From positions 186,001 to 250,000 of the forward strand of contig CM049986.1 in NCBI GenBank assembly GCA_016630955.3: DNA of 64,000 nt, given 5' to 3'. Shown in pieces: positions 12,060 to 21,934 of this stretch. The DNA is from Didymella arachidicola. Its lineage: Eukaryota > Ascomycota > Dothideomycetes > Pleosporales > Didymellaceae. Made by a program: the position numbers and the translations under genes. Each line of letters starts with the position of its first letter. Position 1 is the first letter of the stretch. The notes under the pieces are model-generated. The model saw only the letters and a program-made list of their open reading frames with translations. It did no database searches and was not told where the DNA came from.

Positions 12060-13010
12060 TGCGTGTAAGGAATCTTGGGCAGGTGGATAGTATGGCTGGT
12101 TCATATACTGAATCCCAAGATCGGTTCCCCTCTGCTGGCACCAATTCGGCCAGCCATACTGTGGTATCGGAGGTGAATGCTCAGACCATGATGGTGGTTG
12201 ACGACGCCAGAAGAGGAAGTTTCACGACCGTCTGGTTACACGGGCATGCCTCTTTCAGACGTCAGTACGTACTGCAGAATGCCCTCAGCCCTTCTCAATC
12301 GGTCGTAGCTCCGATTGCGCTAAGCACCAGTATTCATATCATACAATGGTAAACCAGACAGCATCGGTAGGTCGCTCTGCAAGCTTTGCACAGAATTACT
12401 GCTCAAATAGCCGCCATAGTAGTAACCAATACTCTTATCAGTGATCGCCGAAGCGCCTAGCAAAGGCCAAGAAACCTGAGCTTGTGTCCCATCAGGCTGT
12501 GTCTTGTTCTATATCTTGTGGATAGTATCGAATTACCACCGATTGTTGAATGCTTTGCCTTTGTCAGTCTCGTATTCGCAAGTAGAAGAGCTTGTTGACA
12601 GTATCAGTCCATAAGACGCCACCGCGAACGACAGGTACGTCTTGGGTCTAACAATTGTTAGCGTGTGCCGAGGGAAATTGCTTACCTGCCTACCTTGCCT
12701 GTCAAATTACTATACTGAGGCAGCAGTCCTGACGAAATGTCGTTAAGATCATGCTATAACACCAATGTGTCTTGATGATCAGCTGGCGAACACATTCTCT
12801 GGAATATAAACTTACTCATCAGTCATCACCGGTCGGCTGCTGTGGTCCAATCTCCACCATGGTAGACTTCCCGCCATTCACATAAAGCTTTGGGTCGATG
12901 ACGCGGGTTTGATTCTGATGTTGTCTGCAGAAGCTAGCGACAGGAACTTGGATGTTATGTTGCGATGTGACCAAAGCCAAAAGAGGAAGCAAGACATACA
13001 CGAACAACAT
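12060..13010 (-). pseudogene. Decayed secreted kelch/galactose-oxidase-like gene
   Basis: The minus strand starts at ATG 13010 with a signal peptide (MLFVYVLLPLLALVTSQ), then the segment TRVIDPKLYVNGG, which is characteristic of fungal secreted kelch-repeat proteins. The frame reaches a TGA at about 12819, just before a GTAAGT site. Further down, in broken frames, kelch-like pieces remain: a VVRGGVLWTDTVNKLFYL segment near 12620, a SIGYYYGGYL segment near 12420 and RRAEGILQYVLTSERGMPV near 12280, followed by more stops. The order of pieces matches the family from N to C terminus, which supports a once complete gene. The kelch assignment comes from recall of the family pattern. Confidence 0.65.
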
Positions 13011-13663
13011 GTTAACTGAACAAAGGCGCAGAGGAAAGATTAAATGAATGAGCAAGCACGACAGAGGGTACTGTTTCTTCTGAGCATATTGATTAATCTT
13101 CCGCCGCAGTTGATGAATCTTCTAGGCAGTTTGGATTAGAGCGGAGTGCGTGTCTCCTTATATTTTCTTCGCGACAACGAGAGCATGCTTCGTCGGCTTC
13201 GTAAAGTTAGACAGTGATGTGCGCGACGATTGGCGAGCGAGCTGCAGAGGACTTCGGGAGCTGCGTGTTTGCTCAATTATGTCTTAGAACGGATTGAGCC
13301 AGCGAGTAGGCTGTCACAGAACCTAATATTGTATGCTCTAGGTTGCACGGTTATCATGGGATAGTGACAGGGGGGTGGGGGGTGGAATATAGCCGAAAGC
13401 TAACATGTCGCATCTGAATTGTCAAGGACCTTTTCTAAGATTCAGTGGCGATAGGACAAGAAGAGTTGCTCTGAAATGTGGCATTAATGCCGAGGGATTC
13501 CAAGAGACTGACCTGAGCTTGGAGGACCCGTGTAAGCCACGTTTACTTATATGACAGCCGTAGCTATCTGATCCACGTCAGCCACCCCCGAATTGCCCAT
13601 CAGACAGATATTTTCCCTATAGATGGGAAGCAAATAGCGCGTGGAAGTGCATTACAGCTTTGC
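13011..13663. other. Intergenic with a G-rich tract
   Basis: No gene is seen. A G6-T-G6-T-GG tract lies at about 13370-13385. The region separates the kelch pseudogene from the 3' end of the beta-lactamase-like gene. Confidence 0.5.
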
Positions 13664-15236
13664 TTAGGCCTTTTCGAGCACGGTTTTCAGCGCTTTAGGT
13701 TCAAGGCCCCACGCTTTGCCGTACTCATCCATGTGAAACACCCACTCATCAAAGCCGTAGACGCCATAGTTGGGACGATCGATCCCAAACCAAGAAGGAC
13801 AAGCATCGAAGGGCGATCCGGTATCAGGCAGAGAGATATAGGTCGATCGCCACGAGAGCTGCTTGCCATCCTCGCTCACAATGTTTGTTGGGAACATATG
13901 GTAGTCTTCGACGGCTGCGAGGAGGTCCGGGGAGCCCCGTATGTCAGTACCATTGATAATCCAGTCCTCTATACGCAGTCCTGGCACACCAGGTTCCGTT
14001 GTCAGCTTGACTGTCGAGTTTAGCCCGTTCGGACCGGTGTAGGTACCGGCAAATGCCGCATCCGCCTGAGCCCTAGCTGCCTCGTCTAAAGCTGGTAGCA
14101 AGTCGTCGATAATTAGGCCTGCGAGTGGCACTCCAACAGTCCCTCTCGCGCCGGCATTCATTATGGTGATGCCCACCTCGAAGTCTGGAATCAGAATCAG
14201 GTTTGCTCCATAACCGGGAAGATTGCCACCTTTGGTGTACAGGTCGATCACGCGATTGTGTTTTGCATCGGTAACAGCTCGAAATATCTCCCAACCATGG
14301 CCGGTGGCACCAAGAAGTGAAGATGTAAAGGATGTCGGCTTCATCCACGCCCGAGTCGTTGAGCCTGATAGCAATGTCGACGCTAACATGGCACGACCGA
14401 TTGTGGAGAGATCGTTGGGAGAGCTGAATAGCCCTCCCATTGCTGCGCCTAGAGTATAGCTGAGGTCTACGTCCCAACCAGAGACAGTCGCGTTTCCCGG
14501 GATCACAGCCTTCGTCAGGTCTTCCGGCGGCGAGGTCGAGGTGCTATTTAAGTTCAAAGGAGTAATGAGCTGGTCGCGGAGGATATCCTTGTAAGTGGAC
14601 TTCGCAACTGCCTCTAATACCAAGCCGAGCGTAGCAAACGCAGCATTGCTGTATGCAGGTGTGGTATTCGGTAGATAGGCAGACTGCCTACTGATAAGGT
14701 TCCTAATGAACACCTCGCGATTGCACTCGCTCGTGTCATACTTGCAACCGGATGTCTCGTTTGCTGTCAATGATGGGAAAACTCCTGGAAAGAGTGCGCT
14801 GATGTCACCTCCAGGTAGAGAAGTGCTGTCAAACACTGGAAAAGTCAGCATGGCGACCGCTGTCATAGGGACGAATACTAACACTCGGCAGTGACATCTG
14901 CGAGATAACCAGCAAGGGACCCAACAGTGATTACATCCCAGTGCGCGACACCAGTAAGTTCAGGCAAGTACTTGATGACCTGGTCACTAAAGATCGACGG
15001 TCCAGCCTGGATGAGAAGCAAGTAGACAGTTATCAACTTAGAAGTGCTCGCGATACGGTACACGGAGTCACCATCTACTGTTCTGTTGCCCAATACCGTA
15101 GGTCCACGTCGGTGGTAGTCGATAAGTAGATGTTTCGACGACGTTGAGAAGACTTGAATTGAGTACGTATCGCTCGGGTCTACCGGTCCATGGATTGTAT
15201 TTCCGCTTGCGAAAGCTTCGTCTAGCTTGGCTTGTA

Positions 15237-15280
15237 CCGAGTCCGTGCGCGTGACGCCCACCATCGCGTAACGCCCCGCT
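15237..15280 (+). repeat. Terminal inverted repeat, copy 1 left (44 bp)
   Basis: Begins CCGAGTCCGTGCGCG and ends ACGCCCCGCT. It is the exact reverse complement of 17293-17336. Read on the minus strand it contains an ATG at 15264 that is in frame with the downstream beta-lactamase exon. Confidence 0.97.
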
Positions 15281-15388
15281 GAGATCCTATCGACTTGTTG
15301 AAAAATAAGGTTACTGAGCCACCAACAACAGCAAATATTGTATAATATTGTAGTAGAGTAGTAAATAGACCTATGTGAACTACTTGTG

Positions 15389-17248
15389 CTACTTGTATTT
15401 ACTTGGAAGCCTAACGTTGCGTCCGCGGCGAGTAGTGACTGGTGGAGGAGCTGAGGGTGCCTCAGGGGCTTCTTTCGCACCACCAGCATCACCAGCTTGT
15501 TTCTGACGCTTATTGCTACCTGAGGTAGCTTTTAAGGCTTTACGCTTACCCTTTTGGGATAATTGGATAGCAGTAGTAGCTTGACGAGCGTCCCTTTGAC
15601 GCTGCGCTTCAGCTGCCTTCTTAGCCTTCTCCTGCACCCTCACCTCCTTAGCTCTCTCACGCTCTGTACGCTTCTCCTGAGCCTCTCTTGCTCTCTGAAG
15701 CTTAATTGCTACTTGCTCTTGCTTCTGACGTAGCTTTTGAAGATGCTGCTCCTCCTGTTCTTGCTCATTGATCTTCCGACGATAGTGTGCCTCTCTGACC
15801 TTCCGAGGAGACCAAAATACAGGTTGACTTTGGTACTCCTTCCGCTGTTGGAGACTCAGGGGCTTACTCTTCTTATTGTGCTTCTTCCTGTGTGCAAGAG
15901 ACTCCTGCAGGCCTTTGTTCTGCTCAGTAAGCAGCTCAACCTGGGCAGTAAGAGAGTGAATTGCCCCTGTCAGCTCCCGCACTGCCTCACTGTCAGGTTC
16001 CTTCACATGATCCTTAAGTACCTGCCTTATACGCCTCCAGTCTGTTGGTCTAAGAGCTCCTGATTGTTCTTCTTTGTCTGTATAAGTGTTGTTGACTTGT
16101 TTGAGTACAGCAGAGGCGTCAGGGGGCCATATCCCTGTGGCTGCAAAGGAGTTGACGATTGTTGACTCCTGAAATGAGCTCTGCCACGCCGCCCAGAACA
16201 GGTGTAAGAAGTTTGATTTAGTGACTGGAGAGGTCCCCTGACTGCTTTGGAGGAACTGCGTAAGCTCATTTGAGTATGCTCGTGCCAGAGGTGAGAACAG
16301 GCAAACGTCCAGTGGCTGGAGCCTGTGTGTTGAGTGAGGGGGAAGGATCATCACGAGTATCTTGCGTTGGTTGGCGTACTCAATAAAGTCAGGGGTAACG
16401 TGGCTCCCGTGGCCGTCAAGTATCAAAAGACGATACTTTCTCCGTGCTGTGGCCTTAGTAGCGCGATCGAACACCTGTTCAAGCCAGGCAAGAGCTATCT
16501 CGTTGTTGCTCCAGCCTGTACTAGATGAGCTGACAAAGACTGAGTGTTCCCCTGGCTTGATATCCTCCACCCAGCCTGAGTATATAGCTTGATTGGCTGC
16601 TGGGTATATGAGGCTTGCTGGCAGGGCTTCCCCTGAGGCACTTATGCAAGCAATAAGCGTGATCCACTCCCGTGAGCCGTCTTGGAGAGTACCTCTGACT
16701 TGCTTGCTGTCCCACAGTGGCCGGGAGAACACTCGTTTTGCACGTTCAAGTACCCCGATCATGAAGCCCTTCTCATCCATATTGTACATGTGCTGAGGCT
16801 CAATGCTGTACTCAGCTATCTTGCTGTGTAGAAGTGTGAAGTAGGCCTCAAAAGAAGCCCCTGAGTCAGCTTGGTGGCGATTGCGATCCTTCCCTGTTGC
16901 CCATTTGGTGACCAGTTCAGCTGTGTGACGGTGGAGGAAGCGAGTAACCCAGCTATCAGAGACGCTGCTACCAGCTACTTTAGACGCGTAATTTCGGATT
17001 TGAAGCCTGTTAGGAGGGAATCCGTCCTCAGTAAGCTTATTAATAAGCTTAATAAGCTCTTGTTCTTCAGTGTTGTTGAGTTTCCGTTGGTTAACTGCTT
17101 TGACCTCCCTAGAAGTTGAAACCCCTTTGTGCCTCCGCGCTAACGTAGACCGATCAACTCCCTTTGCTTTAGCAAACTTTGTGTATGAAAGTTGTTCTTT
17201 ATGATTGCGCAAATCGAATTCTGTAGCCGCTTCTTGAATTGAGTCCAT
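15389..17248 (-). CDS. Fot1/pogo-type DDE transposase, 619 aa (copy 1)
   Basis: Cut-and-paste transposase, intact and intronless. Residues about 1-45 form a psq-type helix-turn-helix (the segment around SYTKFAKAKGVDRSTLARR). About 57-110 form a CENP-B/Tc5-type DNA-binding domain ending in SWVTRFLHRH. The DDE core follows, with D158 in YNMDEKG, D278 in LILDGHGSH and D314 in LQPLDVCLF, leaving 35 residues between the second and third acidic residues. The C-terminal third is highly charged and Lys/Arg/Gln-rich, probably coiled coil (about 410-580), with a basic tail. All catalytic residues are present, so the element could be autonomous. The start is ATG 17248, 45 bp inside the right inverted repeat. 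Confidence 0.97.
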   Translation of the reverse strand: MDSIQEAATEFDLRNHKEQLSYTKFAKAKGVDRSTLARRHKGVSTSREVKAVNQRKLNNTEEQELIKLINKLTEDGFPPNRLQIRNYASKVAGSSVSDSWVTRFLHRHTAELVTKWATGKDRNRHQADSGASFEAYFTLLHSKIAEYSIEPQHMYNMDEKGFMIGVLERAKRVFSRPLWDSKQVRGTLQDGSREWITLIACISASGEALPASLIYPAANQAIYSGWVEDIKPGEHSVFVSSSSTGWSNNEIALAWLEQVFDRATKATARRKYRLLILDGHGSHVTPDFIEYANQRKILVMILPPHSTHRLQPLDVCLFSPLARAYSNELTQFLQSSQGTSPVTKSNFLHLFWAAWQSSFQESTIVNSFAATGIWPPDASAVLKQVNNTYTDKEEQSGALRPTDWRRIRQVLKDHVKEPDSEAVRELTGAIHSLTAQVELLTEQNKGLQESLAHRKKHNKKSKPLSLQQRKEYQSQPVFWSPRKVREAHYRRKINEQEQEEQHLQKLRQKQEQVAIKLQRAREAQEKRTERERAKEVRVQEKAKKAAEAQRQRDARQATTAIQLSQKGKRKALKATSGSNKRQKQAGDAGGAKEAPEAPSAPPPVTTRRGRNVRLPSKYK

Positions 17249-17292
17249 ATTGACTGAGCTATGGGGTGTTGAAGATGGGGTGCGATTTGCTT

Positions 17293-17336
17293 AGCGGGGC
17301 GTTACGCGATGGTGGGCGTCACGCGCACGGACTCGG
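17293..17336 (-). repeat. Terminal inverted repeat, copy 1 right (44 bp)
   Basis: Exact inverted partner of 15237-15280, followed by the TA duplication at 17337-17338. Confidence 0.97.
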
Positions 17337-17535
17337 TATGTCGTTCAGTTTGTCTTTGAAGACAACAGATGAGTGGAAATCTTTGGGTGTTGGAAATACG
17401 GGGCCTAGCATAGGACAGACGATGGCACCAGCCGTGAATGCCAGCGTTGAGAGGTATGCCAGTGTTGTGGATCGCATCGCGTATCTCGAACTTGTAGTCT
17501 CTGATGGTACGAAAATGTCAGAATACCAACCGTCT

Positions 17536-17543
17536 CTTATATA
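17536..17543 (-). promoter_or_regulatory. TATA-like element upstream of the split beta-lactamase gene
   Basis: The minus strand reads TATATAAG about 59 bp upstream of the ATG at 17477. Position and sequence suit a TATA box; no other support. Confidence 0.4.
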
Positions 17544-17996
17544 GGCAGAATTCCTACGGACACGATCAGCTTGTGTGTCCCAGCCGCCAGTATTGCTGTA
17601 TTTGAGCGTACATCATACCGGATACAAGATCGATGCGACTACATTGTGGAGGACAAGGCTGCCCAACATGGAAGGTACGTACAATCGGGCTACTGCAGCG
17701 CATCCTAAGTGGATGGAGGGTAAGCCGCCAAGATGGGGCCAAGCAAAATGCTGGTTTGCGGACGATAGGACTTCCAACAAGCGCAGTGCATACCACTTCT
17801 GGTAATATTCTGGAAACATGACACCAGACACAGTGAGATACCAAACATAAGTGCTGCCATAACGAGCGCCGTCATGTGTTCCTGTGATGAGATGTCGTAC
17901 GCAGCATTGGCCTTCTCCAGTAGCTGCCTAGGGGGCCACTGGAAGACATTGGCGTTCGTCAGTTATGATTTGGCGTACTGCGGTCTTCGCAAGGTA

Positions 17997-18248
17997 CGAA
18001 GGAGCTCTTTTTTTATGAGGAATCACTCACAAGAACACCACAACAAGCCTCCTACTTGTGCTTGTAGGCTTCAACACAACAACGCGTTTATTTAATTAAA
18101 GTTCTGTAATAACGTAGAGCGAAGATTTCTCTATCTATCTAGATATTTTCTTATAAATTTATGCAAAGGTGTTGTTACTATAGCGTGTGGAATAAAGAGA
18201 GTTTAGTTGATCTGGCTAGTGATTCCTCATAAAAAATGAGCTCCTTCG
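17997..18248. mobile_element. MITE, 252 bp, 31-bp inverted repeats, TA duplications
   Basis: Non-autonomous element without coding capacity. The ends match over 31 bp as inverted repeats with one mismatch (left CGAAGGAGCTCTTTTTTTAT and onward to AATCACT). TA dinucleotides flank both sides (17995-17996 and 18249-18250), fitting Tc1/mariner-type insertion. The interior is AT-rich with a small hairpin around 18047-18073 (AAGCCT paired with AGGCTT). Its inverted repeats do not resemble those of the 2,100-bp Fot1-like element, so a different transposase probably mobilised it. Confidence 0.85.
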
Positions 18249-18546
18249 TAGTGGTGAGCGCGACTCCCTCAGAAGTTAGAGAAACTGCTTTCCACGACAA
18301 GAAGCAGTCCCAGTCAGCCGTGAATACCTTTCACGGAGACGCGAGGAGCATGAGCTCCGGGCACGCTGCCTGACATGATGCAATGTACACCTCAAGCCTC
18401 ATGAGCCTTCTACACGACGGCTCTTCTCAACTAACCACGATATCCTTACACCTAACGAAACAGCTTATACGCAGCTTCGCATCCTCTTACCTTTACAAGC
18501 GCACCGCTCGAGAAAGTGAGCTGTCAGCACCTGCAATATCAGAGCA

Positions 18547-20418
18547 ATGGCTTCTTTTCCCGGACTTCTATGCGCGGTCTCGAAAGCGGTGCCGTTCGTA
18601 GGCAGCCATACGTATGTCAATGACATCGGGCCCAAAGCGCCACTGTGGACAGACGGCGACTCAGCTGGCTATCTTGACAAGGGTGAAAGCGCCAGAAAAA
18701 CATCCGTGCAGTCTAGTGATGCCCATCGTTCGGTACGGCAATCAAGCAGCGACACGAATCTCCGCGCGCGGCTCGAGACCAAGACCGCTGCTGTGGTAGG
18801 CTTATCGAGACCAGGACCCGGCGCTCGAACACCTCGTCCGAGAGGCCAGCGTTCATCTAGTGCTTCGCAAATCGAAAGCAGCTCGTTTGCGGAAGGCACG
18901 AGCAGCTCCGAAACGATGAGGCAGCGGCAGATCATGGCCGGACTGAGTAACTTACAGCGCTCAAACACGTTGAACCGTAGCAAACTCCGAAGCCGCGGCG
19001 GTACAGGCATTCCAGCAGGGAGGAGCAATCAACCAGTGAGTGCATTACAATGGCGTTCGTCAACACGCTCCGTTTCGAACCCCGATGTACAATCAACATT
19101 GGGAACACCTAGCAGACCAAATTTGGCAAAGCCGCTCAAGACTTGTTTGAAGCAGAAGGCCAAGAGTGCAAACACAACGCCACCTAACGAAGCCACGACG
19201 TCGATCGGAAGCCCGGCTGAGAACCAGAAACTTCGGCGCGTAAAGACAGTCGACTTCGAGAAGGCAATCTCCGAGCCATTTCCTCCAGAACAAGAGGCCA
19301 TTGTGAGCACGAGTGACCATCGACAGGCTAGAGGTAGGAAAGTCCCACAACGTTTGAAGTCGTGTCCTGGTACGGCTTTGCTAGCCAAGCGCTCGCCAGC
19401 ATGTCCTGCTGTGACACGGACAGACGTCCACGTCATTGCAATTGCATCTTCGTCATCAAGGCCTACAAGCCTGATTACAGCAGATGAAGACGAATTCCAA
19501 GACGTTGATCGACCAACTCCCACCATGCAGATCGTCGAATCGAGTAACGGCAGCTACGAGGTCGTTTGGGAAGATGTACCGCCGGAGCACAGCGCAAGAA
19601 CACGACGGCGCAGCTCCTCGGCTAGCCAAGCGCTGGAAGCTGCTTCTACGGGAACGAGAGGCCTTGAACGTGTGAACACAAAGCTGGCGGAGTGGTCTGG
19701 TACCTGGAACACTCCTTCCAACTCATTCAAGCCAACCATTGTCGTATTTCCTGATGATGACGGCCGCGGTCCTCACTTCGAATGCGCCATTATCGATGAC
19801 GAAGACATCGACATATCGGTGCCCCCAAATAGCGAAAGAGTGAGCGCTGTTCACTCGCGCTGTCCCTCAAGGCCCGCCAGTGCTCACATATCAAGGTCCG
19901 CCTCCCATGACGAATCCCGCGAGCCCATGTTCACCCAAGACGTCCCAATCGAGAATCAAACTACTTTACTGGAGGCGGCACTCGGTGTGCCAGATCCGGA
20001 GGCATGGTCAGCCCATCTTGTTGCCGCTCGCCGAAAGCTTGGAGTGCCGAGCCCAGAACGGAAGCTATCGAATATCGAAAAGCCAGATTCGAAATTTCGC
20101 AACCATCGAGATTCGCTGGCGCTGGCACATGGGCGTCTAGTTGACTCGGGCGGGGTGAGACCGGAGTTGTTTGCGCACAAAGACTCCGTAAAGATAGCGA
20201 AGAAGCGTATGCATGCCAGGAACCACAAGCATACGCAGCGACTGGAGTCGAAGTCAGAACCTGAGGAATATGCTGACGATGGAACCGCCACGCTACCGCC
20301 GTTGCCTGTAGTCAAGGCTCACGCAGCTGAGGCTCTAACGCGTGCTGCGCCTGTGCCCATACTACGCCACACAAGATCCGCCAGTGGGCCACATATCCGT
20401 GTTGAACATTTATTATAA
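18547..20418 (+). CDS. Large disordered protein, 623 aa, function unknown
   Basis: Single open frame with ATG in context GAGCAATGG. The sequence is Ser/Thr/Arg/Pro-rich and mostly low complexity, suggesting intrinsic disorder with many phosphosites. A short ordered-looking region (about residues 385-430) includes WSGTWNTPSNSFKPTIVVFP and the acidic IIDDEDIDI. Near the C terminus, LGVPDPEAWSAHLVAARRKL and a following helical segment look conserved in style. K233-T-V-D-F237 fits the RVxF-type docking consensus for protein phosphatase 1, following a KTCLKQK stretch; this is an inference from the motif only. No family name is recognised. Composition is compatible with a cytosolic or nuclear regulatory protein. 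Confidence 0.75.
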   Translation: MASFPGLLCAVSKAVPFVGSHTYVNDIGPKAPLWTDGDSAGYLDKGESARKTSVQSSDAHRSVRQSSSDTNLRARLETKTAAVVGLSRPGPGARTPRPRGQRSSSASQIESSSFAEGTSSSETMRQRQIMAGLSNLQRSNTLNRSKLRSRGGTGIPAGRSNQPVSALQWRSSTRSVSNPDVQSTLGTPSRPNLAKPLKTCLKQKAKSANTTPPNEATTSIGSPAENQKLRRVKTVDFEKAISEPFPPEQEAIVSTSDHRQARGRKVPQRLKSCPGTALLAKRSPACPAVTRTDVHVIAIASSSSRPTSLITADEDEFQDVDRPTPTMQIVESSNGSYEVVWEDVPPEHSARTRRRSSSASQALEAASTGTRGLERVNTKLAEWSGTWNTPSNSFKPTIVVFPDDDGRGPHFECAIIDDEDIDISVPPNSERVSAVHSRCPSRPASAHISRSASHDESREPMFTQDVPIENQTTLLEAALGVPDPEAWSAHLVAARRKLGVPSPERKLSNIEKPDSKFRNHRDSLALAHGRLVDSGGVRPELFAHKDSVKIAKKRMHARNHKHTQRLESKSEPEEYADDGTATLPPLPVVKAHAAEALTRAAPVPILRHTRSASGPHIRVEHLL

Positions 20419-20922
20419 TGACATGCCTAGCAAGCCTGGAAAGCTGGAGTTTGAGGGCATCGACGAAGGATGTTTGTTACCAAGTCGAGTCCCAGACGCG
20501 ATCGGATTTGATGTGCCGGTTGAAGCTCGGCTTCGCGTGTGACGCGCGTTGACGCGTGCATCGTTCTCCTCACCCATACACCATGCTTCTAGTCCTCCAG
20601 CTTCTCTCTTAAAGTATAGAGACTGCACGCTTAGCTATCCAAGTTTTCCTCGATCTAATTAATAATGGATTCCACCTCAAGCCGCACGCGTCTCCTTTTA
20701 ACATCCGACTTGCCAGACTTCCCTGCCAACGAGGTACAAGCACCATGATTGAGCGCCACATGAGGATGAGTTCGCTGGAACAGGACAAGAAAAAACCAGA
20801 TCTTCGTTCGAGAGTCTGCGCTTGGCAAATTTTGCGTGACATGAGGTAGCGAAGACCTCAAGAACTCCGACACTTGGCGTTACAGCTTCCAGATAGTGGC
20901 AACGGAAACGAAACACTGCTTA
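20419..20922. other. Intergenic, nothing recognised
   Basis: 504 bp between two plus-strand genes; probably the 3' UTR of the first and the promoter of the UstYa-like gene. Confidence 0.5.
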
Positions 20923-21934
20923 ATGCGCGCGATTCCTGCATTCCTAAGGTCCTCGACTCTACGAACCCTTATCATGCCTGCATTTGCACCGTACAAATCG
21001 TTACACGACGTCTCCCTCGTTGACAGCGGTGAGAGTAAGATGAAGAATGACCAACGGTATAACGCGTTGCGTAACCTCGACACCGAGTCTGACTCCAGCA
21101 CTGAGATTGGAGACTGGGAAGTCGAGGATCTTGAGAGATCTCGGCAACGGAAGAGGAGAAGCATGTGGGACAGGCTGAAGTTCTATCGTTGGTTGCTTGA
21201 CACGGGCTTGCTTCTAGTCATTGTTGGTCTACTCGTGGAGGAGAGATTGGCGCACAACCATGATCACCATTACGAGTTCGCTGGCGACATCACAGGCTTT
21301 GCACCAAAATGTAGGCGTCAAGGACAGCAGCAAGAGCAATTGACTGACACAATGCAGTCTCACAGCAAATCACCACCTTTAAACCAGATCCAATCTTCGT
21401 ACCAGATAACGCATCTGAGTTCTGGAACAAGGATGTCCAACAAGCGTGGCTTAACATTGTCCCGGGTGCGTGTGCTGTCTAGGCTCATTACTCTTGCCCT
21501 AACAGTCAGCAGAAGGCTTGGGTTACGTCGAAGTAAAGGACCCCACACGGCACGACAATCTTCCCCAACCAATCCACGATTACAATAACAATACTGTGTT
21601 CACGACATCGATGACACATCAGTTGCATTGTCTGTACGCCATCCTCAATGCCTACAACACAATGACGGTCACGCTCGATCGTCCTTTCTTCCAAGTCAAC
21701 CCTGTCCAGCAGCCTTGGCACGTGAACCACTGCTTCGAGTACATCCGACAAGCAATCATGTGTGCAGGAGATGTCGCATTGGAAGGCGCCGCGACAACTT
21801 TCCCGCTTGGTCCGAATGGTGAGGACCAAGGAGGCAGCGATGGTTGGGATGCGAAGCATGTTTGCAAAGACTACAGTCAGATTACGAAATATCTCGAGGA
21901 GAAGACCATCAACCACGTAAAGTGGATATCTTAG
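20923..21934 (+). CDS. UstYa-like (DUF3328) protein, 305 aa
   Basis: UstYa-family proteins are fungal membrane-tethered oxidase-like enzymes found in secondary-metabolite clusters, notably ribosomally made cyclic peptides such as ustiloxin. Three exons: 20923-21310, 21358-21465 and 21513-21934, with two 47-bp introns, giving an unbroken frame. A single membrane span lies at about residues 90-106 (WLLDTGLLLVIVGLL). The two family signatures HxxHC are both present: HQLHC at 201-205 and HVNHC at 235-239. A later ATG at 20974 (288 aa) is an equally possible start. Downstream lie a P450 (22876) and an SDR (24712), which would suit a small tailoring group. I found no precursor peptide with repeated cores, so the product class is unknown. 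Confidence 0.88.

Larger units (their letters stand above)
15237..17336 (-). mobile_element. Fot1/pogo-type DNA transposon, copy 1 (2,100 bp)
   Basis: Complete Tc1/mariner-superfamily element of the Fot1/pogo branch. It has perfect 44-bp terminal inverted repeats (15237-15280 and 17293-17336), is flanked by TA target duplications at 15235-15236 and 17337-17338, and carries one intact transposase gene on the minus strand. It is the same length as copy 2 at 34398-36497, with no difference found in the segments compared. It is inserted in exon 1 of the beta-lactamase-like gene, with transposase and host gene on the same strand. Confidence 0.97.
13664..17477 (-). pseudogene. Secreted serine beta-lactamase-like hydrolase gene split by a transposon
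   Basis: Without the transposon and one TA copy, the gene is 17477-17337 joined to 15234-14883, a 47-bp intron 14836-14882 (GTTAGT donor, GCTGAC branch, CCAG acceptor), then 14835-13664. The exon lengths sum to an exact 554-codon frame plus stop. The first 25 residues form a signal peptide (MRSTTLAYLSTLAFTAG). Family motifs remain: SxxK at S110-K113 (STSK), YSN at 226-228 and a later TKGG, as in class C beta-lactamase or transpeptidase-like enzymes. Fungal members of this family are often secreted or cluster-associated hydrolases of unknown substrate. The 2,100-bp Fot1-type element sits after codon 47, between the signal peptide and the catalytic domain, so the normal product is lost. All downstream motifs look intact, which implies a recent event. 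Confidence 0.85.
17478..18546. other. Divergent intergenic region containing a MITE
   Basis: Lies between the 5' ends of the beta-lactamase-like gene (minus) and the disordered protein gene (plus). Apart from the TATA-like site and the MITE at 17997-18248, no feature is supported. Confidence 0.5.

Noticed and set aside
13361..13390. G6-T-G6 tract as a possible regulatory G-quadruplex
   Set aside because: Too short to meet a four-run pattern clearly, and not near a start codon.
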